24,593 nt of DNA from Oscillospiraceae bacterium (GTDB lineage Bacteria; Bacillota_A; Clostridia; Saccharofermentanales; Saccharofermentanaceae): contig CADAXO010000004.1 of NCBI GenBank assembly GCA_902791885.1, forward strand, positions 1 to 24,593, in the 5' to 3' direction. The position numbers were made by a program, and so were the translations under genes. This document shows positions 1-7,232 of this stretch, one piece after another; position 1 is the stretch's first letter, and each line of letters opens with the position of its first letter. The notes under the pieces were generated by a model that saw only the letters and a program-made list of their open reading frames with translations, searched no databases and had not been told where the DNA came from.

Positions 1-1
1 G

Positions 2-824
2 TTACTTGATTCCGAACGTCACTCGGTCGTTCCCGCCGAAGTCTTTCAGCACTTTAACATTGTTAAACCCTTGATCTATAAGGGTTTGGAAGACTCGCTT
101 CCCTTGGTTGTAACCGTGCTCGACGATGAGCGCTCCGCCTTCTTTGAGACTCCTTCGGGCTATAAAACAGATGTGCGGATAGAAGATCATTCCGTCATCT
201 CCGCCAGCGAGGGCAAGGTGCGGCTCATAAGATCCGACCTGCGGGTCAATAGCTTCCATATCGGGCCTGTCGATGTACGGAGGGTTCGCCGTTATGACGT
301 CAAACTCGCCTTCAGGAACCTCGTCCTTAAGAACATCGAGGGTCATTACTTTAACGTTCTCCGGACGGGCACATGCGGACTCAACATTCTCCCCCGCAAC
401 CTTTAAAGCAGCATCAGAAACATCGGATAAAACCGCCTCGGCAGACGGGTATTTCTCCAGCAGTGCAAAGATCGAGAATATGAGGGCTTGTGAGCGTTTT
501 ATCCGTTTCCGGCACCTTACTTACATCTCCCATCGGGAAATTAAGCGCTCCCAGGAAGCGAAGCGCACTCTCCACGAGAAGCTCCGTATCTGCCCTCGGG
601 ATCAGCACATCCGGCGTTACCTTGTACTCTTCTTTGTAAAACGCCTGCACGCCCGTGATGTACGCCACAGGCATGCCGTCTGCACGCTTCTTCACAGCCT
701 CATCGAAAAGCTTCTCATCATCACCGAAAAAGGAATAAATCAGCCCTATATCAAAACGGGCATCTTCTTTTCCGATGCCCGCTCCGGTTAATATATCCAA
801 TGCTTTATCAAGATCACCAGACAT
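2..824 (-). pseudogene. prmC: peptide chain release factor N5-glutamine methyltransferase, frameshifted by a small internal deletion
   Basis: PrmC methylates the GGQ glutamine of release factors RF1 and RF2 using SAM. The N-terminal part (from ATG at 824; an in-frame ATG at 836 is also possible) carries the family helical domain and a segment reading DVLIPRADTELLVE, then HILDLCT. At about 461-470 the frame is lost. The downstream frame resumes with ALLEKYPSAEAVLSDVS and keeps the catalytic ITANPPYI motif and the C-terminus, ending in TAA at 2-4. The glycine-rich SAM motif I normally found between DLCTG and ALLEKY is absent. Both flanks fit the family, and restoring about 26 nt would give a protein near 282 residues, the usual length. 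The start overlaps the end of the upstream DUF1385 gene, so the two are co-transcribed. prfA, the usual neighbour, would lie outside the window. Either a true pseudogene or a local assembly or sequencing deletion. Confidence 0.85.
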
Positions 825-1815
825 CGTCGTCCGCATTCTCGGGGATTACTGCCTGCATAGCTGCTATAGCGACCTCAATGATCGGAGCATCAGGCTCTGA
901 AGTCGTGATCTTCTGAAGCCAGAGACCGGGCTTACTTAAACCGCGGCAAACAGCAGCTTCATCGTGACGACCTACAAATCTTAAGATCTCGAATGAGATA
1001 CCGCAGATTACGGGGATCAGAAGGATCCTGATCAGTGCACTTACGATGAATCTTCCGTCGCCGATAAGGATTCCCGCGATCGTATAGATAAGGATCGAGA
1101 TCGCAAGAACGAGGAACATGAAAGATGTTCCGCATCTGGGATGGAATCTGCTGTGCTTCATTATGTTCTCGACCGTCAAAGGCTCACCGGCTTCATAGCA
1201 GGCGATAGTCTTGTGCTCGGCACCGTGATAGCGCCATACGCGGTCGATACCTTCGATCTTGGATGCGAACTTAAGATACAGGAAAAAGATGATCATACGA
1301 AGTACGCCCTCAGCGAGGTTAAGTACTACGGACATCCATGTGGTATCTGCAAGTGCGCTGCCCATAAGCTTAGTTGCAAGGAATACGATAAGCCAGGGAA
1401 GCAGGATGAACAGACCAACGGAAAGAAGGATTCCGAAGATAGCGGAAAGAGTGACCATTACGTTGTAGTGCTTGGTCAGATACTGATCGAGAGCCGAAGG
1501 AGCCTTGCCTTCCTCTCCCTCCTGTTCAGGGGATCCCTGCTCGGAGATATCGGCGGACTTCATCAAAGCGTCCGTACCGACTACGAGCATCTTATAGAAT
1601 CTGATACAGCCCCTGATGAAGGGAACCTTCTCGTAGAAGGATACACGCTCACTTTGCATCAGCTCTTCGACATGAATGGTGCCGTCACCCTTACGGACAG
1701 CCATAGCCGTCCTTCTGGGGCCTACCATCATGATTCCCTCGATAAGAGCCTGACCGCCGATCGTCGTCTTCTTCAACGCGGGCTTTATCTCGTTATTATT
1801 CGAATTCTCAGACAT
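814..1815 (-). CDS. DUF1385 family multi-pass membrane protein (YqhQ-like)
   Basis: The 333-residue product matches the DUF1385/YqhQ family: an N-terminal soluble part with the conserved IGGQALIEGIMMVGPR stretch (about residues 19-34), then hydrophobic helices, a conserved YHGAEHKTIACYE segment, the HPRCGTSF motif, and further membrane helices before a soluble tail. Biochemical function is not established for the family. The usual clostridial neighbourhood, rpmE before it and prmC/prfA after it, is seen here. Its stop codon (814-816) lies inside the start region of prmC, so translation is probably coupled. It sits just after the rpmE terminator and has a candidate promoter of its own at 1836-1863. 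A charged, Glu-rich cytoplasmic-type insert lies before the first helices. Identification as a family member is secure; function is not. Confidence 0.9.
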   Translation of the reverse strand: MSENSNNNEIKPALKKTTIGGQALIEGIMMVGPRRTAMAVRKGDGTIHVEELMQSERVSFYEKVPFIRGCIRFYKMLVVGTDALMKSADISEQGSPEQEGEEGKAPSALDQYLTKHYNVMVTLSAIFGILLSVGLFILLPWLIVFLATKLMGSALADTTWMSVVLNLAEGVLRMIIFFLYLKFASKIEGIDRVWRYHGAEHKTIACYEAGEPLTVENIMKHSRFHPRCGTSFMFLVLAISILIYTIAGILIGDGRFIVSALIRILLIPVICGISFEILRFVGRHDEAAVCRGLSKPGLWLQKITTSEPDAPIIEVAIAAMQAVIPENADDDVW

Positions 1816-1835
1816 TTAATAAATCCGTCTTTCTT

Positions 1836-1863
1836 TTTATAATAAGGACTTTTCTATTGTAAA
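1836..1863 (-). promoter_or_regulatory. candidate sigma-A promoter for DUF1385-prmC
   Basis: On the minus strand TTTACA (1858-1863) and TATAAA (1836-1841) are 16 bp apart, 21 bp before the DUF1385 start. The -35 box overlaps the U-tract of the rpmE terminator, so termination and re-initiation share bases. Confidence 0.4.
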
Positions 1864-1894
1864 AAAGAACTGCCTTTGTTTCAAGGCAGTTCTT
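1861..1894 (-). terminator. intrinsic terminator of rpmE
   Basis: A perfect 12-bp stem (1865-1876 with 1883-1894) and 6-nt loop is followed, on the minus strand, by a run of six T at 1861-1866. It lies 14 nt after the rpmE stop and separates rpmE from DUF1385-prmC. Confidence 0.92.
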
Positions 1895-1907
1895 ATTCGT
1901 GTTAATC

Positions 1908-2108
1908 TTAAGCTCTTCCCATTCTCTTGTTGAACTTATCGATTCTTCCGCCTGTATCGACAAGCTTCTGCTTGCCTGTGTAGAACGGATGGCAGTTAGA
2001 GCAGATATCGACGTTGATCTCAGGCTTTGTAGAGATAGCCTCGAATGTTGCTCCACACGCACACTTAACAACAGCGTTGTAAGTCTTAGGATGGATGTCA
2101 GTCTTCAT
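1908..2108 (-). CDS. rpmE: 50S ribosomal protein L31, zinc-binding type
   Basis: The 66-residue protein matches the long L31 form in length and sequence, opening [16 protein letters not shown] and ending [12 protein letters not shown]. The zinc ligands are present: the first pair in KCACG and the second in [14 protein letters not shown], so this is the C+ paralogue. It is a small protein of the 50S subunit near the central protuberance. It is preceded by a GAGGTG ribosome binding site, a near-perfect promoter (2183-2211) and a leader of about 68 nt with a hairpin, and followed by a strong terminator, so it is transcribed on its own although rho and a small membrane gene lie just upstream in the same direction. 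Confidence 0.97.
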   Translation of the reverse strand: MKTDIHPKTYNAVVKCACGATFEAISTKPEINVDICSNCHPFYTGKQKLVDTGGRIDKFNKRMGRA

Positions 2109-2128
2109 TTATTCACCTCGTAATCAAA

Positions 2129-2162
2129 GATACGGTGCGTACATGCGCACGTATACCGTATC
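2129..2162 (-). promoter_or_regulatory. hairpin in the rpmE mRNA leader (possible L31 autoregulatory leader)
   Basis: Within the predicted leader (about 2176 to 2109) the sequences GATACGGT and ACCGTATC form an 8-bp outer stem. An alternative inner stem GTGCG/CGCAC (2135-2139 with 2146-2150) competes with it. Structured L31 leaders are known in Firmicutes and are thought to bind the ribosomal protein; whether this one belongs to that class was not tested. Confidence 0.45.
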
Positions 2163-2182
2163 GGATTTCATGTAACCGCGTA

Positions 2183-2211
2183 ATAATATCTTATTTATAC
2201 GCAGTTGTCAA
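2183..2211 (-). promoter_or_regulatory. sigma-A promoter of rpmE
   Basis: Minus-strand TTGACA (2206-2211), 17-bp spacer, TATTAT (2183-2188). Start of transcription is predicted near 2176. Confidence 0.85.
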
Positions 2212-2224
2212 CAACATCCCCTAA

Positions 2225-2500
2225 TTACTGTAATGCCTGAGGAATGAGGTCATTGATCGAGTCAACAGCACCTACAGCGAAGCCGATAGCAACCAATACA
2301 ACGGTAACTATGAGACCGAGGATAAATAAGCAAAAATAAGATCTTGAGAAGTTCTTGAGATTCTTATTCCTGGGCGCAAATGACAGGATGATCAAAAGGA
2401 TAAAACCGATTACAGGGATAGAGAAAAGAATCTGATATCCGAAATATCCCCACATGCTTATCGGCTTATACTCGGGCGGAATATTTGTATACTCACTCAT
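2225..2500 (-). CDS. small two-helix membrane protein of unknown function
   Basis: A 91-residue protein with a short polar N-terminus (PPEYKPISMWGYFGYQ), a hydrophobic helix at about residues 24-43, a basic loop (RNKNLKNFSRSYF) and a second helix at about 58-77. The pattern of a PISMWGYFGY opening followed by a basic NFSRSYF loop resembles a recurring uncharacterised clostridial membrane protein, but I do not know a function for it. It begins 42 nt after the rho stop with a strong ribosome binding site (GGAGGTAG) and no visible terminator between them, so it is probably co-transcribed with rho. The basic loop between helices predicts both termini outside or a hairpin with the loop in the cytoplasm. 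Confidence 0.8.
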   Translation of the reverse strand: MSEYTNIPPEYKPISMWGYFGYQILFSIPVIGFILLIILSFAPRNKNLKNFSRSYFCLFILGLIVTVVLVAIGFAVGAVDSINDLIPQALQ

Positions 2501-2542
2501 TACAACCTACCTCCAAACATAAAAGATATTTTATTATACACC

Positions 2543-4444
2543 TTAATCATCGACTGAGAAAGATTTCTTGGCCGAGAGCACAAAACTCGCATTATCAGGC
2601 GTACGCTTAAGGAAGTTAAGCACAGCCTCTGTACCTGCGATAGTATCGACGTCGGCGATGGCTTTTCGAGTGAGCCATACAGAAGAAAGCTGCTCTTCCG
2701 TGAGAAGCAGGTCCTCGCGGCGCGTACCGGACTTGTCGACTGCAATAGCAGGGTAAACACGTCTGTCTGCAAGCTTTCTGTCGAGTACGACTTCCATGTT
2801 ACCCGTACCCTTGAACTCCTCGAAAATAACCTCGTCCATACGGGAGCCCGTCTCTATAAGCGCAGATGCGATGATAGTAAGGCTTCCGCCGAACTCGATG
2901 TTTCTCGCGGCACCGAAAAATCTCTTAGGTCCGTAGAGGGAACCCGGATCGAGACCTCCGGAAAGAGTTCTTCCTGTGGGGTTGATAGTGAGGTTGTAGG
3001 CACGTGCAAGTCTTGTCATGGAGTCGAGGAGGATAACTACATCCTGTCCGAGCTCAACGAGTCTCATTGCTCTCTCGAGAACAAGCTCCGTTACTCTTAC
3101 GTGATTCTCGGGACGCTTATCGAAAGTGGAATAAACGACCTCACCCTTGATGGATCTTTGCATATCCGTAACTTCCTCAGGACGCTCGTCGATCAAAAGC
3201 ACGATAACCTTGCACTCGGGATTGTTTGTTGTGATAGCGTTTGCGACCTTCTTAAGAAGCACCGTCTTACCTGCCTTCGGAGGAGATACGATCATACCTC
3301 TCTGACCCTTACCGATAGGACAGAACAGATCGATGATTCTGCAGGAAAGATCTTCCTTGTTTGTCTCAAGTCTTAATCTGCTGTCAGGATAGATAGCGGT
3401 GAGACTTTCAAATCTCGGACGCTTTCGTGTGATCTCAAAATCAGAATCTTCAGGGATCTCGATGTCATTTACTGCGAGCACCTTACGAAGCGGAGCGTAT
3501 CTGTCCTTGCCTCTGGGAGCTACTGCAAGACCCTTGATCTTGTCGCCCTTACGAAGACCGAGTCTTCTTATCATCTGACCTGAGATGTATGCATCATCCT
3601 CACCGGGGAGATAATTCTTTCTGTGGATAAAACCGTTATAGTCGTTCTTATTCTCCCCGTTACCGATCTCGAGTATACCCTCGATCTCGATATACTGAAC
3701 TTCAGGCTGCTGGGGCTGCTCTTTAACAGCCTCTGCCTCACCATCTTCAGCGTTAGACTCTTCGGGGCTGATCTCAACTTCGTGTGTCTCTGTATCGGGA
3801 CCGAAAGCGATCCTTCTTTTCTGTCTGCCTCTGCCCTTCTTCTGGGGAACTGCGGGTACATCTGCTTTCGGCGTTTCTTCCTTAGCTGCTTCCTGGGTCT
3901 GCACTTCAGATGCAGGAGCTTCATCAGTTTCTTCGGAAGAAATCTCTTTTGTCTCTTCAGCGGGTGCTTCCTCAGTCTTCTTAGACTTTCCGGAAGTGCG
4001 CTTCTTAGTCTTGGGTTTCTCTTTCTTCGCGTCGTCCTTCTTAGCCTTAGCGGGCTTCTCTTCAGAAGGAGCTTCTTTAACTTCCTCTTCAGCAGCGGAC
4101 TCAGCCAATGCTTCTACCGGAGTCTTCTCCTCTGAAGCCTCTTCCTTCTTAGCTGTCTTCTTGGGACGGCCGCGCTTCTTGGGCTTCTCGGGTTCTGCCG
4201 CTGACTCATCTTTCTTCTCCTCTTTACTCTCCGCGGAAGGTGCCTCTTCTGCAGGAGCGGGAGCAGGAGCCTGTTCCTTGTTCATCACATCGATAACTTC
4301 TCTTACTGACATTCTTGTGATCGATGCAATGAGTTCTTCTCTTGATTTTGTCTTAGCCACGGAAGGTGTGTAATCGCCGAACTGCGCAGCGATTGCCTCA
4401 AGGTCTTCCTTTGACTTCAACATCAAAGAATCTAATTCAGACAT
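2543..4444 (-). CDS. rho: transcription termination factor Rho with long charged insert
   Basis: Rho is the hexameric RNA helicase that ends transcription. The 633-residue protein has a Rho_N helical domain (about 1-50), a low-complexity Ala/Glu/Lys/Pro linker (about 55-248), the RNA-binding cold-shock-like domain starting at [13 protein letters not shown] (251), and the RecA-type ATPase. Walker A reads SPPKAGKT with Lys393, Walker B is [12 protein letters not shown], and the MTRLARAYN and [11 protein letters not shown] segments match the family ring-lining regions. The linker adds roughly 210 residues compared with E. coli Rho and contains an AT-hook-like KKRGRPKK (89-96) and [10 protein letters not shown] near 202-211. 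Such extensions occur in several Rho lineages and are thought to bind RNA or promote condensates; that is inference here. The start has a GAGG site 6 nt upstream. A promoter and a very early hairpin precede it. Confidence 0.97.
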   Translation of the reverse strand: MSELDSLMLKSKEDLEAIAAQFGDYTPSVAKTKSREELIASITRMSVREVIDVMNKEQAPAPAPAEEAPSAESKEEKKDESAAEPEKPKKRGRPKKTAKKEEASEEKTPVEALAESAAEEEVKEAPSEEKPAKAKKDDAKKEKPKTKKRTSGKSKKTEEAPAEETKEISSEETDEAPASEVQTQEAAKEETPKADVPAVPQKKGRGRQKRRIAFGPDTETHEVEISPEESNAEDGEAEAVKEQPQQPEVQYIEIEGILEIGNGENKNDYNGFIHRKNYLPGEDDAYISGQMIRRLGLRKGDKIKGLAVAPRGKDRYAPLRKVLAVNDIEIPEDSDFEITRKRPRFESLTAIYPDSRLRLETNKEDLSCRIIDLFCPIGKGQRGMIVSPPKAGKTVLLKKVANAITTNNPECKVIVLLIDERPEEVTDMQRSIKGEVVYSTFDKRPENHVRVTELVLERAMRLVELGQDVVILLDSMTRLARAYNLTINPTGRTLSGGLDPGSLYGPKRFFGAARNIEFGGSLTIIASALIETGSRMDEVIFEEFKGTGNMEVVLDRKLADRRVYPAIAVDKSGTRREDLLLTEEQLSSVWLTRKAIADVDTIAGTEAVLNFLKRTPDNASFVLSAKKSFSVDD

Positions 4445-4494
4445 ATATACCTCATTGTGTTGTGATAATAATAATCGGTATCAAAACTATTAGG

Positions 4495-4522
4495 AAAAAT
4501 CGCAAGGTCTTGTAACCTTGCG
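4495..4522 (-). terminator. hairpin plus U-run at the very start of the rho transcript (possible attenuator)
   Basis: An 8-bp stem CGCAAGGT/ACCTTGCG (4515-4522 with 4501-4508) with a 6-nt loop is followed on the minus strand by ATTTTTCC. The predicted +1 of the rho promoter lies in the 5' arm, so at least 6 bp of the stem form at the extreme 5' end of the mRNA. It could be a premature terminator, an RNA-stabilising cap or a pause site. Confidence 0.5.
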
Positions 4523-4545
4523 CAAATATTATCATTAGATATAAT
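4518..4545 (+). promoter_or_regulatory. promoter for the metallophosphoesterase gene (near-leaderless)
   Basis: A perfect TATAAT (4540-4545) with a weak TTGCGC -35 (4518-4523, 16-bp spacer) lies 10 nt before the ATG at 4556. The predicted start leaves about 4 nt of leader, and no Shine-Dalgarno sequence is visible. Confidence 0.5.
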
Positions 4546-4554
4546 TAACGTCAA
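4526..4554 (-). promoter_or_regulatory. sigma-A promoter of rho
   Basis: Minus-strand TTGACG (4549-4554), 17-bp spacer, TAATAT (4526-4531). It overlaps the divergent promoter at 4518-4545: the two -10 boxes lie 8 bp apart on opposite strands. Confidence 0.75.
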
Positions 4555-4555
4555 T

Positions 4556-5413
4556 ATGAAGTTGATCAAGTTAACACGTGAACAGATCATAAGACGAATC
4601 GTTATTTTTGCAGTGCTGGCGGCACTAATTTGTCCCGGGCTTTATAACGGGCTGAAGGTCGTTAATTACACTCTTGAATCGGACAAAATCCCTGAGCCAG
4701 TAAGGATAGCTTTAGTGACCGATCTGCACTCCTGCAAGTATGGCGAACATGAGAGTGAATTGATCGATGCGATCGATGAGCAGAACCCCGATATCATCCT
4801 CCTCGGAGGAGATATATTCGACGACAAATTAAGCAACGATAATACGATAGATTTTCTTGCCGGAATAGCCGGCCGCTATCCCGTTTATTATGTCACCGGC
4901 AATCACGAATTCTGGGGCGGTGTTGATCAATACGAAGTCCAGATGGCAATACTCGATGAATACAATATTCCGAGACTTCAGGGTGAGCCTTTACTTCTTG
5001 ATAACAACATATGTCTTGTCGGTGTCGATGACTATGACGGTTATCTAGTAGATGAAGATCTGATTCTTGAGAACGAATTCGTCGATGCATACTTAAGTCT
5101 TAATGCAGATAATTACAATATCATCCTGTCACACAGGCCTGAGTATTTCGACACTTATGAAGCACATGATTATGACCTCGCATTATGCGGCCACGCACAC
5201 GGCGGGCAGTGGAGGATCCCGGGTATATTAAACGGTCTTTATGCACCTAACCAAGGCATGTTCCCTAAGTACGCAGGCGGCCTTTATGAAGAGGACGGAA
5301 CCACCATGATCGTCAGCCGCGGCTTAGCCCGCGAATCAACCAGGGTTCCCCGACTTTATAACAGGCCTGAGTTGGTAATAATCGATCTTCTGCCTTCAGA
5401 TTCTGAAACATGA
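4556..5413 (+). CDS. membrane-anchored calcineurin-like metallophosphoesterase (YkuE/YaeI-like)
   Basis: The 285-residue product has an N-terminal signal anchor (about residues 13-32) and then a complete binuclear metallophosphoesterase core facing outside. Metal ligands are visible in TDLHS (Asp56, His58), GGDIFDD (Asp86), TGNHEF (Asn116, His117), ILSHRP and LCGHAHGGQW. The gene order of motifs and the GHAHGGQ signature match the YkuE/YaeI branch, which acts on envelope phosphodiesters such as UDP-sugar lipids or phospholipid head groups; the substrate here is unknown. The start at 4556 gives the complete signal anchor. It has no Shine-Dalgarno sequence but has TATAAT 10 nt upstream. It is transcribed alone and divergently from rho, with a hairpin terminator downstream. 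Confidence 0.92.
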   Translation: MKLIKLTREQIIRRIVIFAVLAALICPGLYNGLKVVNYTLESDKIPEPVRIALVTDLHSCKYGEHESELIDAIDEQNPDIILLGGDIFDDKLSNDNTIDFLAGIAGRYPVYYVTGNHEFWGGVDQYEVQMAILDEYNIPRLQGEPLLLDNNICLVGVDDYDGYLVDEDLILENEFVDAYLSLNADNYNIILSHRPEYFDTYEAHDYDLALCGHAHGGQWRIPGILNGLYAPNQGMFPKYAGGLYEEDGTTMIVSRGLARESTRVPRLYNRPELVIIDLLPSDSET

Positions 5414-5455
5414 AATAATCAGCCTCTTGTATCATAAACTTATATACAAAATGAA

Positions 5456-5483
5456 GGAGCTGCCTCAATTTTGAGACAGCTCC
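5456..5483. terminator. hairpin between convergent genes, likely terminator
   Basis: GGAGCTG (5456-5462) pairs with CAGCTCC (5477-5483), with a C/A mismatch and an inner CTCA/TGAG stem. The minus-strand side continues with a T-rich tail (TTCATTTTG), so it serves best the leftward peptide gene; it may also stop the phosphoesterase transcript. Confidence 0.65.
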
Positions 5484-5505
5484 GGTCAATTGCTGTGTTA
5501 TTGCG

Positions 5506-5760
5506 TTATTTGTTTTTATAAAGCTCTTCTACGGGTACTGAAACCCAATAGGGAATAATCTTCTGTACTCCGTTTATTTTTACAATCCTGTATCTCTTTA
5601 CTCTCTCGCACAGACGGCCATTCTCTAAATACTGACGAGCATCACATGCGTCAAATACCTCAGCTTCTTCAATTACGTCACATGCGTCACAAGCTTCCAT
5701 TGCCTCACCGCCGTTAACCATTTCCATTTCCTTAATGTTTAATTCCTTAATGTCCTTCAT
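5506..5760 (-). CDS. double-glycine leader peptide with Cys-Asp-Ala motifs (bacteriocin- or RiPP-like precursor)
   Basis: The 84-residue product begins MKDIKELNIKEMEMVNGG, a clear double-glycine leader (Gly17-Gly18) of the kind cut by C39-peptidase ABC transporters. The predicted 66-residue core starts EAMEACDACDVIEEAEVF and has four cysteines (24, 27, 39, 51). Its first half is acidic with a repeated D-A-C-D unit, encoded by two copies of GACGCATGTGA. Its second half is basic and aromatic, ending PYWVSVPVEELYKNK. The start at 5760 is chosen because it gives the canonical leader and follows a GAGGAG site; the frame is open upstream to 5853 but without such support. No transporter, immunity gene or modifying enzyme lies next to it, so it is an orphan. 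It could be a bacteriocin, a signalling peptide or a RiPP precursor modified in trans. The leader call is firm, the activity is not known. Confidence 0.75.
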   Translation of the reverse strand: MKDIKELNIKEMEMVNGGEAMEACDACDVIEEAEVFDACDARQYLENGRLCERVKRYRIVKINGVQKIIPYWVSVPVEELYKNK

Positions 5761-5932
5761 TGTTTTGTTCTCCTCTTCGTTTGTTTTAGATTTTGTTTTT
5801 GTTGATTTCGTTTCAACTGAGGCTATTTTGTCACGTAAGAAGGACCGAACCAATGATTAATATCAGCCTCATTTGTCGCTTAATCAACACTTGAGAGGTC
5901 GTGTGTTGCTTAGGCACAAAATTCTTTCTTAG
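5761..5932. other. AT-rich upstream region of the double-glycine peptide gene
   Basis: No supported gene. On the minus strand a weak promoter-like pair TTGGTT and CAAAAT with 17-bp spacing falls near 5830-5858. The rest is low-complexity A/T-rich leader sequence and unassigned spacer before the tandem repeats. Confidence 0.3.
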
Positions 5933-6075
5933 AAATCCACCCTCAGCGTTATAATTATTGGGTTTTATAACAGGAATGGTGGACATTTGGGCGTTTTGAA
6001 GCCAAAAATCCACCCCCGGCGTTACAAACAGCCGTTTTTGAAACAACATTGGTGGACATTTGGGTATTTGGGATC
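5933..6075. repeat. two tandem 73-bp imperfect repeats, each with a long internal dyad
   Basis: Copy 1 starts at about 5933 and copy 2 at about 6006. Both share AATCCACCC, GCGTTA, and the block TGGTGGACATTTGGG (5977 and 6050), giving a period of exactly 73. In each copy TCCACC pairs with GGTGGA, and an inner stem forms: GTTATAA/TTATAAC in copy 1 and GTT-A-CAAA/TTTG-A-AAC in copy 2. The inner arms differ between copies yet still pair, which suggests that the structure is kept. The unit resembles a dispersed repeat more than a gene; its class is unknown. Confidence 0.75.
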
Positions 6076-6080
6076 GTAAA

Positions 6081-6124
6081 GTGAAAACAACAAAACGGCC
6101 GCCTTCATACCGAAGACAGCCGTT
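6081..6124 (-). terminator. intrinsic terminator of mreB
   Basis: AACGGC (6094-6099) pairs with GCCGTT (6119-6124), with a short inner CTTC/GAAG stem. On the minus strand it is followed by TTTTGTTGTTTTC. It lies about 40 nt after the mreB stop. Confidence 0.75.
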
Positions 6125-6162
6125 AGAATACATAGATTAAGATAAATATAAATTTCTATCTA

Positions 6163-7173
6163 TCACTGATCGCCAAGTGCTGCGAACTTATCCATCATGT
6201 CGAGGGCCTTACCTGTTCCGATGGCTACGCAGGAGATAGGATCCTGGGCGATATAGACATCGATACCGATCTTTGTCGCGAGCATACGGTCGAGACCGTA
6301 AAGAAGTGCTCCGCCTCCCGTCATAACGATACCTCTTTGTGAGATATCTGCCATCAATTCCGGAGGTGTCTTCTCGAGTACTACATGCACTGCTTCGAAA
6401 ATGGAAGATACAGGCTCCTCCAATGCCTCGAGCATCTCTGTGGAAGAAACTGTAACTGCAGCAGGAAGACCTGTGATGAGGTTACGTCCTCTTACGTCCA
6501 AAGTGAGCTCCTCATCTCTGGGGTATGCACAGCCGATCTGGATCTTTAACATCTCAGCTGTCTTCTCACCGATGAGGATATTATGCTTACGTCTTACGTG
6601 CTTGATGATAGCTTCGTCGAACTTGTCGCCTGCAACCTTCAAAGATGCATCTACAACAGGTTCACAAAGTGAGATAACGGAGATATCTGTCGTACCGCCT
6701 CCGATATCAACGACCATAGATCCTGAAGCCTTAGTGATATCGATACCTGCACCGATGGCAGCAGCGATAGGCTCACGGATCAGGAATACATCCTTGGCAC
6801 CTGCGTGACGGCATGCATTCTCAACAGCCTGCTGCTCAACGGGTGTGATAACCGAAGGAACACAGACTACGATAGTAGGCTTGAAGTATGTGGCACGAAG
6901 TCCTGTACATACTCTTCCGATAAATGCCTTGAGCATAACTTCGGTAGCTCTGAAGTCTGAGATAACACCTTCACGCAGAGGTCTTATAGCCTCAACGACA
7001 CCCGGTGTACGTCCGAGCATCAGGGATGCGCTCTCACCTACTGCGAGAACTCGTCCGGTCTTTGTATTTACTGCTACTACTGAAGGTTCCTTAAGAACAA
7101 CGCCCTTTCCGCGGACATATATCAACACACTGCTGGTACCGAGATCGATACCGATTTCCATTCCTAAACCCAT
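6163..7173 (-). CDS. mreB: rod shape-determining protein, MreB/Mbl family
   Basis: A 336-residue actin-like ATPase that forms membrane-associated filaments and guides lateral peptidoglycan synthesis. Nucleotide-binding motifs are clear: phosphate-1 GIDLGTSSVLIYVRGKG near the N-terminus, phosphate-2 VVDIGGGTTDISVIS in the middle, the adenosine motif MTGGGALLYGLD near the C-terminus, and the family EPIAAAIGAG segment. Length fits MreB and Mbl. The start at 7173 gives MGLGMEIGIDLG and has an AGG-type site about 9 nt upstream. It stands alone, without mreC, mreD or rodA, which is more typical of Mbl-type or duplicated copies, so the symbol is given at family level. A candidate promoter is at 7233-7260 and a terminator follows. 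Confidence 0.95.
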   Translation of the reverse strand: MGLGMEIGIDLGTSSVLIYVRGKGVVLKEPSVVAVNTKTGRVLAVGESASLMLGRTPGVVEAIRPLREGVISDFRATEVMLKAFIGRVCTGLRATYFKPTIVVCVPSVITPVEQQAVENACRHAGAKDVFLIREPIAAAIGAGIDITKASGSMVVDIGGGTTDISVISLCEPVVDASLKVAGDKFDEAIIKHVRRKHNILIGEKTAEMLKIQIGCAYPRDEELTLDVRGRNLITGLPAAVTVSSTEMLEALEEPVSSIFEAVHVVLEKTPPELMADISQRGIVMTGGGALLYGLDRMLATKIGIDVYIAQDPISCVAIGTGKALDMMDKFAALGDQ

Positions 7174-7232
7174 TATTTATACCTCGTATATAAGAAAGCG
7201 CAAAGCGCTATAATCCATAGTTAAACACAATA

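Noticed and set aside
3571..4373. Long open frames opposite and alongside the low-complexity part of rho
   Set aside because: They are shadows of the biased Lys/Glu/Ala codons in the rho linker.
5761..5853. Longer start of the double-glycine peptide at 5853
   Set aside because: The extension is low-complexity leader sequence; the 5760 start has the ribosome binding site and gives the canonical leader.
5933..6075. CRISPR array or direct-repeat array
   Set aside because: Only two adjacent copies with no spacers of regular length and no cas genes nearby.
5831..6133. A 100-codon minus-strand frame over the 73-bp tandem repeats
   Set aside because: The frame is open by chance through a repeat; no start signal and no conserved protein pattern.
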